This document shows, one piece after another, positions 54,862-64,000 of a stretch of DNA of 64,000 nucleotides. Positions within the stretch are counted from its first letter, which is position 1; the number at the start of each line of letters is the position of its first letter. The translations under genes and the position numbers were made by a program. A model generated the notes under the pieces. That model worked only from the letters and a program-made list of their open reading frames with translations, was not told the DNA's origin and did not search any database. The stretch is from Neoceratodus forsteri (Eukaryota > Chordata > Ceratodontiformes > Ceratodontidae), in NCBI GenBank assembly GCA_016271365.2, contig CM057456.1:885666001-885730000 (forward strand). Reading direction: 5' to 3'.

Positions 54862-56470
54862 CACAACCTATATTTAGCCTATACTATACTTATAAATACC
54901 TATTTATTATTTAGGGTTATTATTTATCACAACCTATACTTAGCATATGCTATTTTATTTATTTATTTATTTATTTTAAACATTTGCTTACCGGGTAAGT
55001 ACAATGAGCCAAGGCCCGTTTTCATGTACGACCCGGGGACTGAATACATATACAGTCAAGATGTTTACAGTAAACAAACTCACATCACAATACAATACAA
55101 CATTTAACATACATTACCTAACATAAATAATATATGTAGAATAATCATTAAAAACAACAACAATACAATTTATCAAGAAAATAATTTCTTAACCTAATTT
55201 TAAAAGTTTGATGATAAACATTTTCATATAAAGCAGTAGGAAACTCATTCCAATTTTTAGCAGCAGAGTAAGTAAACAAACCATCCCCCATTTTAGTCTT
55301 AGTCTTAGGAAGATTTAACTTAATTTGTTGATCAGAACGAAGTTCCCGTGAATTTATTTTAATATGAAGAAGTGAGTATAATGGAGAATCTATACCTTGA
55401 CAAAGGATTTTATCTGTTAATAAACATAAACTGTATAGACAACCCATCCTGGGAGGAAGCCAGGCAGATAGCCTATATAGCTCACAATGATGAGTAGAGT
55501 AGGGCAAATTAAAAGTAAATCTACAAATACCATGAAACACATTAGTAAGAAGAGATAACTCTCTATTAGACAAATTAGTAAAGAGAAATGCATTGTAATT
55601 CAATTGTGGTAGTAAGACACCCTCAGCAATTGCACGTCTTGCTGGCAAAGTCAACAGGGATTTGAACTTGAATAATACACCAAGTCTCTGATTTATCTGA
55701 TGAGAAATACATTTTACTTGATCAGAAAATTTTAAATGTTGGTCTAAAAGGACACCAAGATATTTAAATTGTTTAACCTGCTCCATCCCATTACCCAATA
55801 AAGCAAAAATGGACAAATTCTGAGATCTATTTAGTCTAATTTTAGATCCAAAAAGCATACACTTTGTTTTCGTATTATTTAGTGCTAAACAATTCCCTTT
55901 TAACCACCCACATAAAATGGCAAAGTCTTTATTTAAAGACTTATTTATAAGTTCAACAGAAGTTGAACTTTTATACAGAGTAATATCATCTGCATAAATC
56001 AAGCAATGTGTATCATTCAATAAAGATGGAACAACTTCTACAAATACCATAAACAACAAGGGGCCCAAAACAGACCCCTGTGGTACCCACTGTAACAAGA
56101 TTTTACTAGTTGAGAAAACTCCATTTAATCCTACCTTAAGTGGACGATCGGACAAATACGTGTAACTATGAAAACAATCAACAGCAATCTCTGTCATACC
56201 ATAACTTGGAAGCGTCCCAATCAGCAAAGAATGACTCATTAAATCAAAGGCCTTGGACAGGTCTTATATTTACAGTTATCTATTCATCATTCACTAGTAT
56301 TTACTACAACCTTTATTTTAACCAATACTGTTTTTAGCAATTTTTTATTTATTACTATTATTATTTAGTACAAAATATACCTAGCTTATACTATATTTCT
56401 ATGTACCAAATATTTATTTGTTACTGTTATTATTAAGACCTATACTGCACATAGCCTATACACAGCCCGA
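54862..56470. repeat. Diverged tandem repeat of about 70-bp units, split by a LINE
   Basis: Units begin 'acaacctatacttagc' or similar and continue with 'tatactatacttataaatac' and 'tatttattattta'. About two units lie before the LINE (54862-54956) and three after it (about 56263-56470). The LINE at 54957-56262 therefore inserted into an existing array. Divergence among units is high. Confidence 0.5.
54957..56262 (-). pseudogene. 5'-truncated L2/Rex-like LINE with a 363-codon open reverse-transcriptase C-terminus
   Basis: The minus-strand frame is open from the truncation point (about 56262, 'DLSKAFDLM', palm A) to the stop at 55148. The first ATG inside is at 56239. It shows 'PQGSVLGPLLFMVF' (motif B, preceded by Trp where families have Gly: WVPQGS) and an intact YADD at 55985-55996. 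'LNNTKTKCMLFGS', 'FKYLGVLLD' and a C-terminal domain ending in 'RLRNYFLDKLY' follow. A short 3' UTR ends in (aaat)n near 54957. The absence of frameshifts suggests a relatively recent insertion. It lacks the endonuclease and the RT N-terminus, so it is dead on arrival. Confidence 0.85.
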
Positions 56471-56778
56471 GAATTACCTCAGTTATGCTGACCAGAAAAA
56501 TCAGAGCTTTTTAAAGCTCATAATTACATTTGCTTTAGATGATTCTTGCATGGCTAATTCCCAGCCATAACATCAGCCACATGGGATTTTAAAATCAGTC
56601 TGACACAATCTATTATACTGCAGTGAGCACTAAATTAAAACAAAAAAAATGTTTTTATACACAAAGTGCAAACTGGGACCAGCCCCACACTTGGCTGTGG
56701 AGCTCTTAATGCTGACTGTTCCCCTTTAAAAGACAGGCAAACTAATTTATAAAAACAAATGCCTCGTGTCCCTACAGA

Positions 56779-57082
56779 TAGAGATGTTATGAAGTTTTAC
56801 TTCACTGGCAAAGTTTCAAACTTCACCTTTGCAAATAATGCAAATTGTCAACTTTGCCACTGTACTACTTTGCGTTGAGTTTTCCTGAAAAAATGGCAAG
56901 TTGTCACGTGAAGTCAGGTTGGTGAAGGTGCAACTGCGCCTGCTAATTTGCATAACTTTTCAAGAAAAAGTACAAATTTCACCTGCCAAAAACTTTGCAA
57001 AGTTGGCACTTCACACTTTGCAAATCTGGAAAATTTGGCAAATTATTTTGCAAAGTGCTGTTACCAACTTCACACATCTCTA
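56779..57082. mobile_element. hAT-type MITE with 8-bp target duplication
   Basis: The ends TAGAGATGTTATGAAGTT (56779) and AACTTCACACATCTCTA (ending 57082) are inverted repeats with a small gap. They are flanked by CCTACAGA (56771-56778) and CCTATAGA (57083-57090), an 8-bp duplication with one difference. The interior is rich in 'ctttgcaaa' and 'aactttgc' words in both orientations, like hAT subterminal repeats. It has no ORF. Confidence 0.75.
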
Positions 57083-57090
57083 CCTATAGA

Positions 57091-58452
57091 TTATTCTAGT
57101 TTAAATGCAAAATCTTTTTATCAGCACCTCTTTAAAGATGCAAAATGTGTCATAAAGTTCATCCAATGGCTTGTTTAAAACAATGGGATCATTTTCCAGG
57201 GGTTCACCATCCCCTGCATAGTTCTGAGCATTTAAATAGCAATTTCAAAATTATATTGTACCACAGCATTTCAAACCTTAAGAACTCCGCTTGCCCAAGT
57301 GGTCCAGGTGTTACGTAGGTGGGAAGGGGTACTCATTGCCACTACTACTTATTTACACCAGTGCACTCATTGTTCCCCAGCAGACATATCAGGGTATCCA
57401 CTCTGGTTTGCCTCTACAACTAAATGCAGCCCCATATGCTCTTTTTACAACTGCAGTGGGCAGAGCCTGCAGACGTTTTGCATGTACAAAAGGAGTGATG
57501 TCATGTTTTCTGTCCGTGGAACTGACTGAAGGTGTAAATAGTCTCCTTCGCCTTACCCTCCTCCAAGAAATGTTTTCCACCCTCAAATAAATACACTTTC
57601 ATGTTAGTCAATGGTTGCAAGGCACTATTTTCTTTCTTAAGTGGGAGGTACAAGAACTGGAACCTAAGTAGTGGGAGGCAGCATTCATTTTTTCAGGGGA
57701 GTAAGATCCACCCCACCTCCACCCAAGAAGCTCCTAAAGATCCACCCCCACCTTTTTTTTGGTTCATGTGAGAGGGTCATGAGGTGGATCTATCATGTTG
57801 GAACAACTGACCATCAGAGCTGCCTGGGGAAGTAATTAAGGAGTGCCTGAAACTGCATCTAGGCATATCCCCCCCCCCCAACACACATAGACATTATGAT
57901 TTTTTTTTTAACTCTAAGCATGTCAATATTTGACTCTTACAGTATGGGCATGTTGGGCATACAAACAAAATAGGAAAACAAATCAAGCAGGTGCCTTTTC
58001 CTTGTCGGAGACATGCAAACAGAAGGTCACAAATCCTGTTTGACAAGTTCATCATATGGATGTTTTCCATGTAAAACAGAAATGTTGTTAATGTCATGTC
58101 TGTAGCATCATTTGTAGTCAGTAAACTATTATTTACATAGGTACTGTAAACGACAGGTTTTAATTCAGAAATCCAGTCTTGATAAATTTGTTTTTTTAGC
58201 GGTTCTGTAAGATGTATGTCTCTCTGATGTAAGAGTGCATAACACAGAAATGAAAGGGTTTCTGTAATTGACTGCAGTTTGCATGAGAAGTGGGCATGAC
58301 AGTGGCATGCAAGAGTGAGTCTAAATTGTTTCTTGGCCATTCTGGGATCTGAAGGTTAACAGTAATGTGTGAAGAGAATACAGTCTTGTGTTTTTTGCAT
58401 TTGAATAGGTTTAGTGCTTTGAAGTTAAAATATATAAATATATATACATAGT
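57091..58452. other. Unassigned region
   Basis: No gene was recognised. Short ORFs at 57291-57590 and (minus) 58340-57894 show no known motif. Confidence 0.3.
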
Positions 58453-58690
58453 TCAAGTTCAAGTTCAAGTTTATTGCAGGAAAACTCCATTGAGCAAGCT
58501 CATTCACAAGGAGGTCCTGTGACATAAACACTTAAAGTACAAACACAGATAGGTAATAACAGTATATACATGAAATGCACGTTACATGATACAGGCTGGA
58601 TATACATACAAGGGTACCACATAGGGTGACCGCAGATGGCAAACATTGATATGAAACAGGGAAGCGACATAGTGTCATGGGCACCTGAAA
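58453..58690 (-). mobile_element. 3'-terminal LINE fragment with (AACTTG)n tail
   Basis: On the plus strand, 'ttcaagttcaagttcaagtt' is the tail in reverse complement. 'tattgcaggaaaactccatt' and 'gagcaagctcattcacaagg' follow. The 'gagcaa.gctcattt.caag' block aligns with the fragment at 24438 and the LINE end at 54957, so it is the same clade of L2/Rex-like LINE. Confidence 0.55.
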
Positions 58691-58858
58691 AGGAAGGAGA
58701 TACTACTAAAATAAATGCTATTCTGATGATTTATTTATTTTTGTGTGAGATTTAAAGTGTAGTTCTGCCTAGGTCACAGACACATAAGCTATAAATAAGG
58801 ATGGCTGTATTAGTCAAAGCTTGTAGTAGCAAAATAAAGCAAGAAAAATAATATATTG

Positions 58859-59057
58859 TGTTTTTTTTTCATTCAATTGTTTGACCAGGAGTGGCACACT
58901 AAGCTGAAAGCTTGTTTACAGGGGCAACCTGGGAGCACATGGAAGTTAAGTGACTTGCTCAGGGTCACCCAGTATGCAAGTGGGTGCTGTGGGATTCAAA
59001 CCCAGATCTCCAGATTTGCAGCTCAGAGCCTTAAACCACTGTGCTATACTGCCTCCC
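58859..59057 (-). mobile_element. MIR-like CORE-SINE (tRNA-derived)
   Basis: On the minus strand a tRNA-like head carries a Pol III A box, TAGCACAGTGG (plus 59036-59046), and a B box, GGTTTGAATCC (plus 58992-59002). A MIR-type core follows, 'gtgaccctgagcaagtcact' plus 'taacttcc'. An A-run ends the element (T-run at plus 58861-58869). The layout head, core, tail matches MIR/CORE-SINEs. The tRNA head is unusually well preserved for this family. Confidence 0.75.
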
Positions 59058-59109
59058 TAGTTATGGCAGTCATCTGTTTTCTGGTTCATGATGTTGCTGT
59101 AGTAAGCAT

Positions 59110-59870
59110 ACTAACATACTAAAATGCCAGCAGAATAGGCCTAGCAGTTTTTCGTGTCTGCTCATTTGGTCAGCCCCCATCCTGGGAGCTGACCTTGCTG
59201 CCCCCCCCGCCCTCTTGGGCTTCTTACTTCCCAGTCCAGGGTATTCCCACTTTATTGGACTTTGCTTCCACAACCCTTTTCCTGTACCTGTCCCACCCCA
59301 TGTTGAACCTCTCCACAGTCTCTTCCTCCACCAGCCCCCCAGGCAGCACATTCCATGGTTCTACCACCCTCTCAGTGAAGTAGCACCTCCTCCATTCTCC
59401 CCTGAGTCTCCCCCCCTCCAGCTTCCACCCATGCCCTCTAGTTGCCCCCCTTCCTTTGGAGCACTGTGACTGTACCTCCCCTATTTACCCCCTTCATGTA
59501 CTTGAAGACGTCTATCATGTCCCCCTGTCCCTTCTCTCTTCCAGTGTGAACATATTTAGCTCTTCAAGCCTCTCCCCATAGGTCCTTCCCCCAAGCCCCA
59601 GATCATTTTGGTTGCCCTCCTCTGGACCCTCTCCAGGAGTTCAATGTCCCTCTTTAAGTGTGTCCTCCAAAACTGCACACAGTACTCGAGTTACAGCCTC
59701 ACCAAGCAGTTATACAGAGGGAGTATCACTTCCCTCCTTCTGGAGTGATCCCCCTAGCGATGCATCCCAGCATCCTGTTGGTCTTGGCCACTGCCCTCCT
59801 ACAAGTCTCTGAGTTGTTCATCTTGACATCCACCACCACCCCCCCCAGGTCCCTCTCAGCATTACAGCCA
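59110..59870 (-). pseudogene. CR1-like LINE fragment (C-terminal RT region), frameshifted
   Basis: On the minus strand from about 59860: 'AERDLGGVVVDVKM', 'NRMLGCIARGITPEG', a diverged '[35 protein letters not shown]', 'DMIDVFKYMKGVN' and a G-rich C-terminal stretch. There are several stops. The wording (MLGCIARGI, ELLERVQRR) differs from the other CR1 copies and resembles the 18-kb subfamily. The 3' UTR near 59110 contains a 'ggcctattctgctggca' segment. Confidence 0.75.
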
Positions 59871-62479
59871 TAGTAACAGTACATTGCATAGCAGATGTAA
59901 AATGTCAATAAGTAGGTCATGCACCAGACGTGCTGAGCAGTTAACAGTTACTGAAGCAAGAAATGTACAGCTGTCATTTTTTTACATCCTGTTCAAAATG
60001 TGCTTTTGCACCTGTGGTGCCAAATGGCACAGTCACAGTGCAAAATCACATTTAGGCTAATGAACTGATAGTGTCACTGTTCATGCAGTGGGGTCACAAA
60101 AAGCCTATGCCAAAAACTTGGAGTGAAAATACCAAGAAACACCCAGGGCATTAGGGTTTCTGACCATAACACCCTGCCCTGTAGGGACTGACAGGCATCA
60201 TGAGTGTGATTTGGGACTGTAAACAGTAATGCTCATGCCATTCCACCCCATCACCACCCTGCATCCAGTGACAGGATTGAAGTGTGCCTTTGACTCTTCA
60301 ACCCCAAAGTTCACTCCATTCTCTTATACTGTACCCGTTTCAGTGTATGTCCTTATGGAATGGGGTGAGTGTAAAGTTTGAAAACCCCAAGGCACACCTT
60401 GACTCTTGTCTGTGTCTGCAGGGTAGGGTGAGATGAAATGGCATCAGCATTATGGGCAATGACCCAAAGGCACATCCCAGTGCCTGTTCATGTCTGTGGG
60501 GTGGGGGTGGGGTTGGTGTCACTTCAATACTTCACTGCCATTCCTATTCTGCCTGTCTGTCTGCATCTTTCGCTCTCTCTTTATCTATATGTCTATGTAA
60601 TTATCTAACTTTCTATCAATTGCATGTATCGCTATTTTTACCTTTTTCTAAAACAAACCTGCATATACCATTTGCCTGCACTCTGAGCATGTACTTATGA
60701 AACTGTGCATATTTGTACTCCACTTCTGCATAGACCTCATACTTTCCTAATATTCCCATTATCACAAGCATAACTACCTTGCCCTTATCAAAAGCGACCC
60801 CCTCTGAAAGTTAATATCACATTTTCTCTAAGAGTCCATCATCATTACACCTGACTTCCTGACATCAACACATTGCTTAAATATAACTTACATCACCTCA
60901 TGGACAGAAACCCTGTTTCTCTAAAAAACAAACAAACAAAAAAAAAAAAACTGTAAATAATCCCAAGACTGAACACATGCCAGCCATTACTTTTTCATGT
61001 ACTGCCACCTTCTGTGCCATCATGGGGATTTGCATACGTTTCCCTTGATGCTTTGCATTATTGGGGTATGTACAATTGTGTTTTCTTTAAAATTTGGCTG
61101 TCTGGCCAATATCATCTGGGATAACACATACATCAGTGGCATTTGCTCTGGGGTTCTTTTGTAAGCTTCCTATACCTTCAATTAAAATGCACACCTCCAT
61201 ATATTTTCCTAATAATGTGTATGCCTTCCTTAGAACAGAAACTAAAACAAATCTCACCACTTACAAATCATTTTGTTGTTTCTCCATAGCTTCTCATCAG
61301 TTCCACACAACTTCACTAACTTCATTATGCAGCCGTGGTGGATCTGACCAGATTTTGTTTCTCTAGGTGGGGGTGCATGTAAGTAACACGATTGCACCAG
61401 CACTTCCTAATACAGAAAGTGTGCACTGTGCATGCAAGCATTACATATTGAACCCTCTGAATTTAGTTACCTCTTTCGTTGAGATGGTGTCACTCATTTA
61501 GTCTTATAGCATGGTCAGGATTAACTCAATCTGAGAAACATCCACTAAGAAAGATTGCATGAATCTTCTTATATAGTGGTACAGATTAATTATGAAATGC
61601 TGTTTCAATTCCAGTGACTTATTCTGCTGTTTGAAGCTAACTTATCATCTAGATGCAAATTGATACTAAAATAAAACCTAAAACAAACCACTTTTGAAAT
61701 TGATAATCACAGTTCATCTGTGGAATAAAACATCTCTGGGTGATATTTCTTCCCTAATGTTCACTAAGTGGCTGGCTGCTGGCCTGCTCTGGTATTTGTG
61801 CAAGTGATAGAATTACTGATGAGCCAAGAGTTTCATTACAACTCACTTTCATTTGTGGAAGATCATATAATTGAGAAATTGTTCCGCTTTTATGCACTGC
61901 AGCCATCAACTATAGGGACTATAACCAGATTGCAGACTTTACCTCTCTAGTGTACTTACAGGATTGTTTTCAATAATACAATTCAAATGAAGCTTACTGC
62001 TTGATATAGAACAGATTTATCTTCAATAGCCATAATGGAAGGAGGCAAGGCTAGTTAAATTATGGCATAGATGCTATACTTCTAGACTGCTTCAGAATCT
62101 TGAAGTTGATTCTCTTTTTATGATAGAGAACGTTTTGATCACAAAACAAATGTCAGGTTATATAGTCAGTGACTATTAAAATAAAAAAAAGCATTTTTTT
62201 AATAGTGCCTTTTATTATACTATGGAAACATTTTTACATTAGCTTTTATGATCACAGACATCTCTCCCACAGTTATAGTGTGAACTAGCCAGAATCCTAG
62301 ACTTTATACACAAATACTATTGTTTGAAGCATGATTATCAAAAACAAAAAGTTAACATGAAGCAGAAGAACAGAAATAAAACAAGTAAAAATGTTTGTTA
62401 CAACAGGTGTAGTTGTCAGGGGATTCCAGATAAATTTACTTTGAGGAAGGTTATCAGGTATCCACCTAGGGCACAGAAA
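59871..62479. other. Long unassigned region
   Basis: No gene was recognised over 2.6 kb. Minor features are a CTGT/CTAT-rich stretch at about 60548-60620 and a (CAAA)n/poly-A tract at about 60921-60951. ORFs are short and on both strands. Confidence 0.35.
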
Positions 62480-63240
62480 ACCAGAGGCAGTGTACAGAAT
62501 GGGGGAAGAAGTAATGACATCACTAAACAGGAAAGGGATCTTGGTGTAATCATATCTGATTACCTCAAGATGGCGAGACAGTGAAACAAGGCAGAAGGTA
62601 GGGCCAGCAGGATGCTCGGGTGCACTGGGAGGGGTGTCACCAGCAGAAGGAGAGAGGTGATGTTATCACTGTATCGATCACCGGTGAGACCTTAACTGGA
62701 GTACTGCGTCCAGTTCTGGAAACCAAATCTCAGAAAAGACATAGACAGTGTGGAGGCTGTCCAGAGGAGGGCAACTAAAATGGTGCAGCTGCATCATAAG
62801 CCCTATGAGGCGAGACCAGGGTCTCAATATGTACACCCTAGATGAGAATACGGAGAAAGGGGACAAACTAGAGACCCATACATATCTCAAGTGGGTGAAC
62901 AATGTACAGGAGGGGAGTATTTTTGAGAAGAAAAGGTGCATGAGAACATGGGGGCATGCAAAGAAGCTGGAATGGGGAATTTAGTAGGGATGTGAGGAAT
63001 ACTTCTTCACTGAAAGAGTGGTGGATACCTGGAACAGTCTTCCAGCAGAGGTGGTAGGGGCAAAAACAGTGCTAGGCTTCATGGGACAGCCACAAAGAAA
63101 TCTTGGTAGTAAAGCTGGGGGGAGGGAGTAGTCACAGATCAGGTAGGGTCTATGGTGACAGTATAGGCAGGGAAAAATGGGCAGGCTGGGTGGGTCAAGC
63201 AGTCCTTATCTGCCAATAGATTTTATGTTTCTATGCATAA
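62480..63240 (+). pseudogene. CR1-like LINE fragment (C-terminal RT region and 3' end)
   Basis: It contains 'KQERDLGVIISDYLKMARQ', then 'ASRMLGCTGRGVTSRR', 'EYCVQFW', '[10 protein letters not shown]', '[37 protein letters not shown]' and 'TERVVDTWNSLPAEVVGAKTV' across frameshifts. It ends with the family 3' signature 'gattttatgtttctatgc' near 63235. The 5' end lies near the 'cctagggcacagaaa' segment. Confidence 0.8.
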
Positions 63241-64000
63241 CGATAACATCATTAATTAGATACTGTACTTGCACATACATATGGGTTATTTAGATAATTA
63301 ATTGCAGGGACATTTAGTTAAGTTCAGTCTAGAAGCATCTCAGAAAGTCCTGTTTTTCAGAAGAGGTCTTCCATAAGTACAAAATGCGGAAACTCTTTTG
63401 TAGAAAGTGGCTGGAATGAACATTCTTTTGAATGTCAGTTTGTGATTAGGTAGTCCATGATGGAGCCCATTTTTCTGCAAGGCCCACATTCATTAATTCC
63501 AAAGAACAATATAAATCTCTATGATACTGTACCACAAATGCCCACATGCATGGTACGCTGGCAAAACAAGGCAAACATTCAGGAAACACATGAATGGATA
63601 AGAATTTATAGTTGGGTTCTGAGACAAATGAACTCCTGTGAGCAAACAGTTCTACCAGAAATGTCATTCTTTCAAGGATCTTAGAGGGACTTTTCTTAAA
63701 GACAACTTCAGGCACCCTTGGGAAACTTTACTCAGCGAGACCAAATTTATAAGTGTAAGACCACCACCACCACCCCATTTGGGGTTACTGGTTTGGACTT
63801 CTGGTCCTCTCCCCTGGTTAAGCAATATTTGGGTTGGTATGGCCCTGGCAATATGTAAAGCGAGCCCCAAAAAATTCAGGTAAGAAGAAAATGGAACAAA
63901 AGAGAGAGAAGTAGGAGTTCTAAGTTGAGGGACACCAGCTGGCTACACGACTTGGGGGGGGGGGTGCAGGCTAGCCTGGGGAAGCATAAGTCTCCAGATT
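63241..64000. other. Unassigned region to window end
   Basis: No gene was recognised. A (CCA)n-like stretch lies near 63761-63777 and a G-run at 63954-63964. Confidence 0.3.

Overview
This window looks like repeat-dense intergenic DNA from a large, non-mammalian vertebrate genome. It holds no bacterial-type genes, operons, rRNA or tRNA genes, and I recognise no host protein-coding gene. The evidence for a vertebrate is the repeat set. There are many 5'-truncated CR1-like LINE copies whose 3' ends carry a 'CTATGTTT' tail. There are also L2/Rex-like LINEs, a Tx1/L1-like element with CCHC knuckles, a Gmr1-like Ty3/Gypsy element with a SCAN-type Gag, a DUF4371-type hAT transposase and a MIR-like SINE. 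The CR1 3' consensus (a 'gatggcagataagg...ccagtctgcccatt' style) reminds me of amphibian, especially caecilian, genomes. That last step is memory-based inference.

Layout. 0-5 kb: a possible L1-like ORF1 tail, two inverted-repeat elements and a 2.5 kb LINE whose RT active site reads YAAD. 4.8-6.6 kb: a DNA element with matching inverted ends. 7.4-10.0 kb: a degenerate Gypsy gag-protease-integrase. 10.0-12.5 kb: the 5' part of a Tx1-like element on the minus strand, fused tail-to-tail to the Gypsy. 12.5-15.1 kb: a pair of inverted hairpin repeats enclosing a CR1 fragment. 15.5-17.75 kb: an LTR-like segment in a TTATA microsatellite. 18-23.3 kb: CR1 and L2-like fragments, including a second tail-to-tail junction. 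24.4-26.3 kb: two minisatellites, one with a higher-order period of about 720 bp. 27.0 kb: a retroposed SINE-like element with a 9 bp target duplication. 28.4-30.7 kb: a tandem duplication carrying long hairpins. 32.9-35.6 kb: a broken hAT transposase. 35.6-38.3 kb: the longest CR1 copy. 38.5-39.9 kb: a Kolobok-like element flanked by TTAA. 40.0-41.06 kb: a 153-bp tandem repeat, partly open as a 51-residue protein repeat and ending at a canonical splice-donor sequence. 41.6-44.4 kb: a CR1 copy interrupted by a second copy of the 27-kb SINE-like element. 46.6-49 kb: another CR1 copy and a palindromic element with inverted minisatellite arms. 50-57 kb: MITE-like elements and a LINE with a 363-codon open RT. 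58-63 kb: LINE 3' ends, a MIR-like SINE and two CR1 fragments.

Almost every recognisable coding segment is a decayed mobile element, so the parts do not form a pathway. What can be read is insertion order and decay: nested insertions with target duplications, transitions that made stop codons, and lost catalytic residues. The strongest candidate for something undescribed is the 153-bp tandem repeat near 40 kb.
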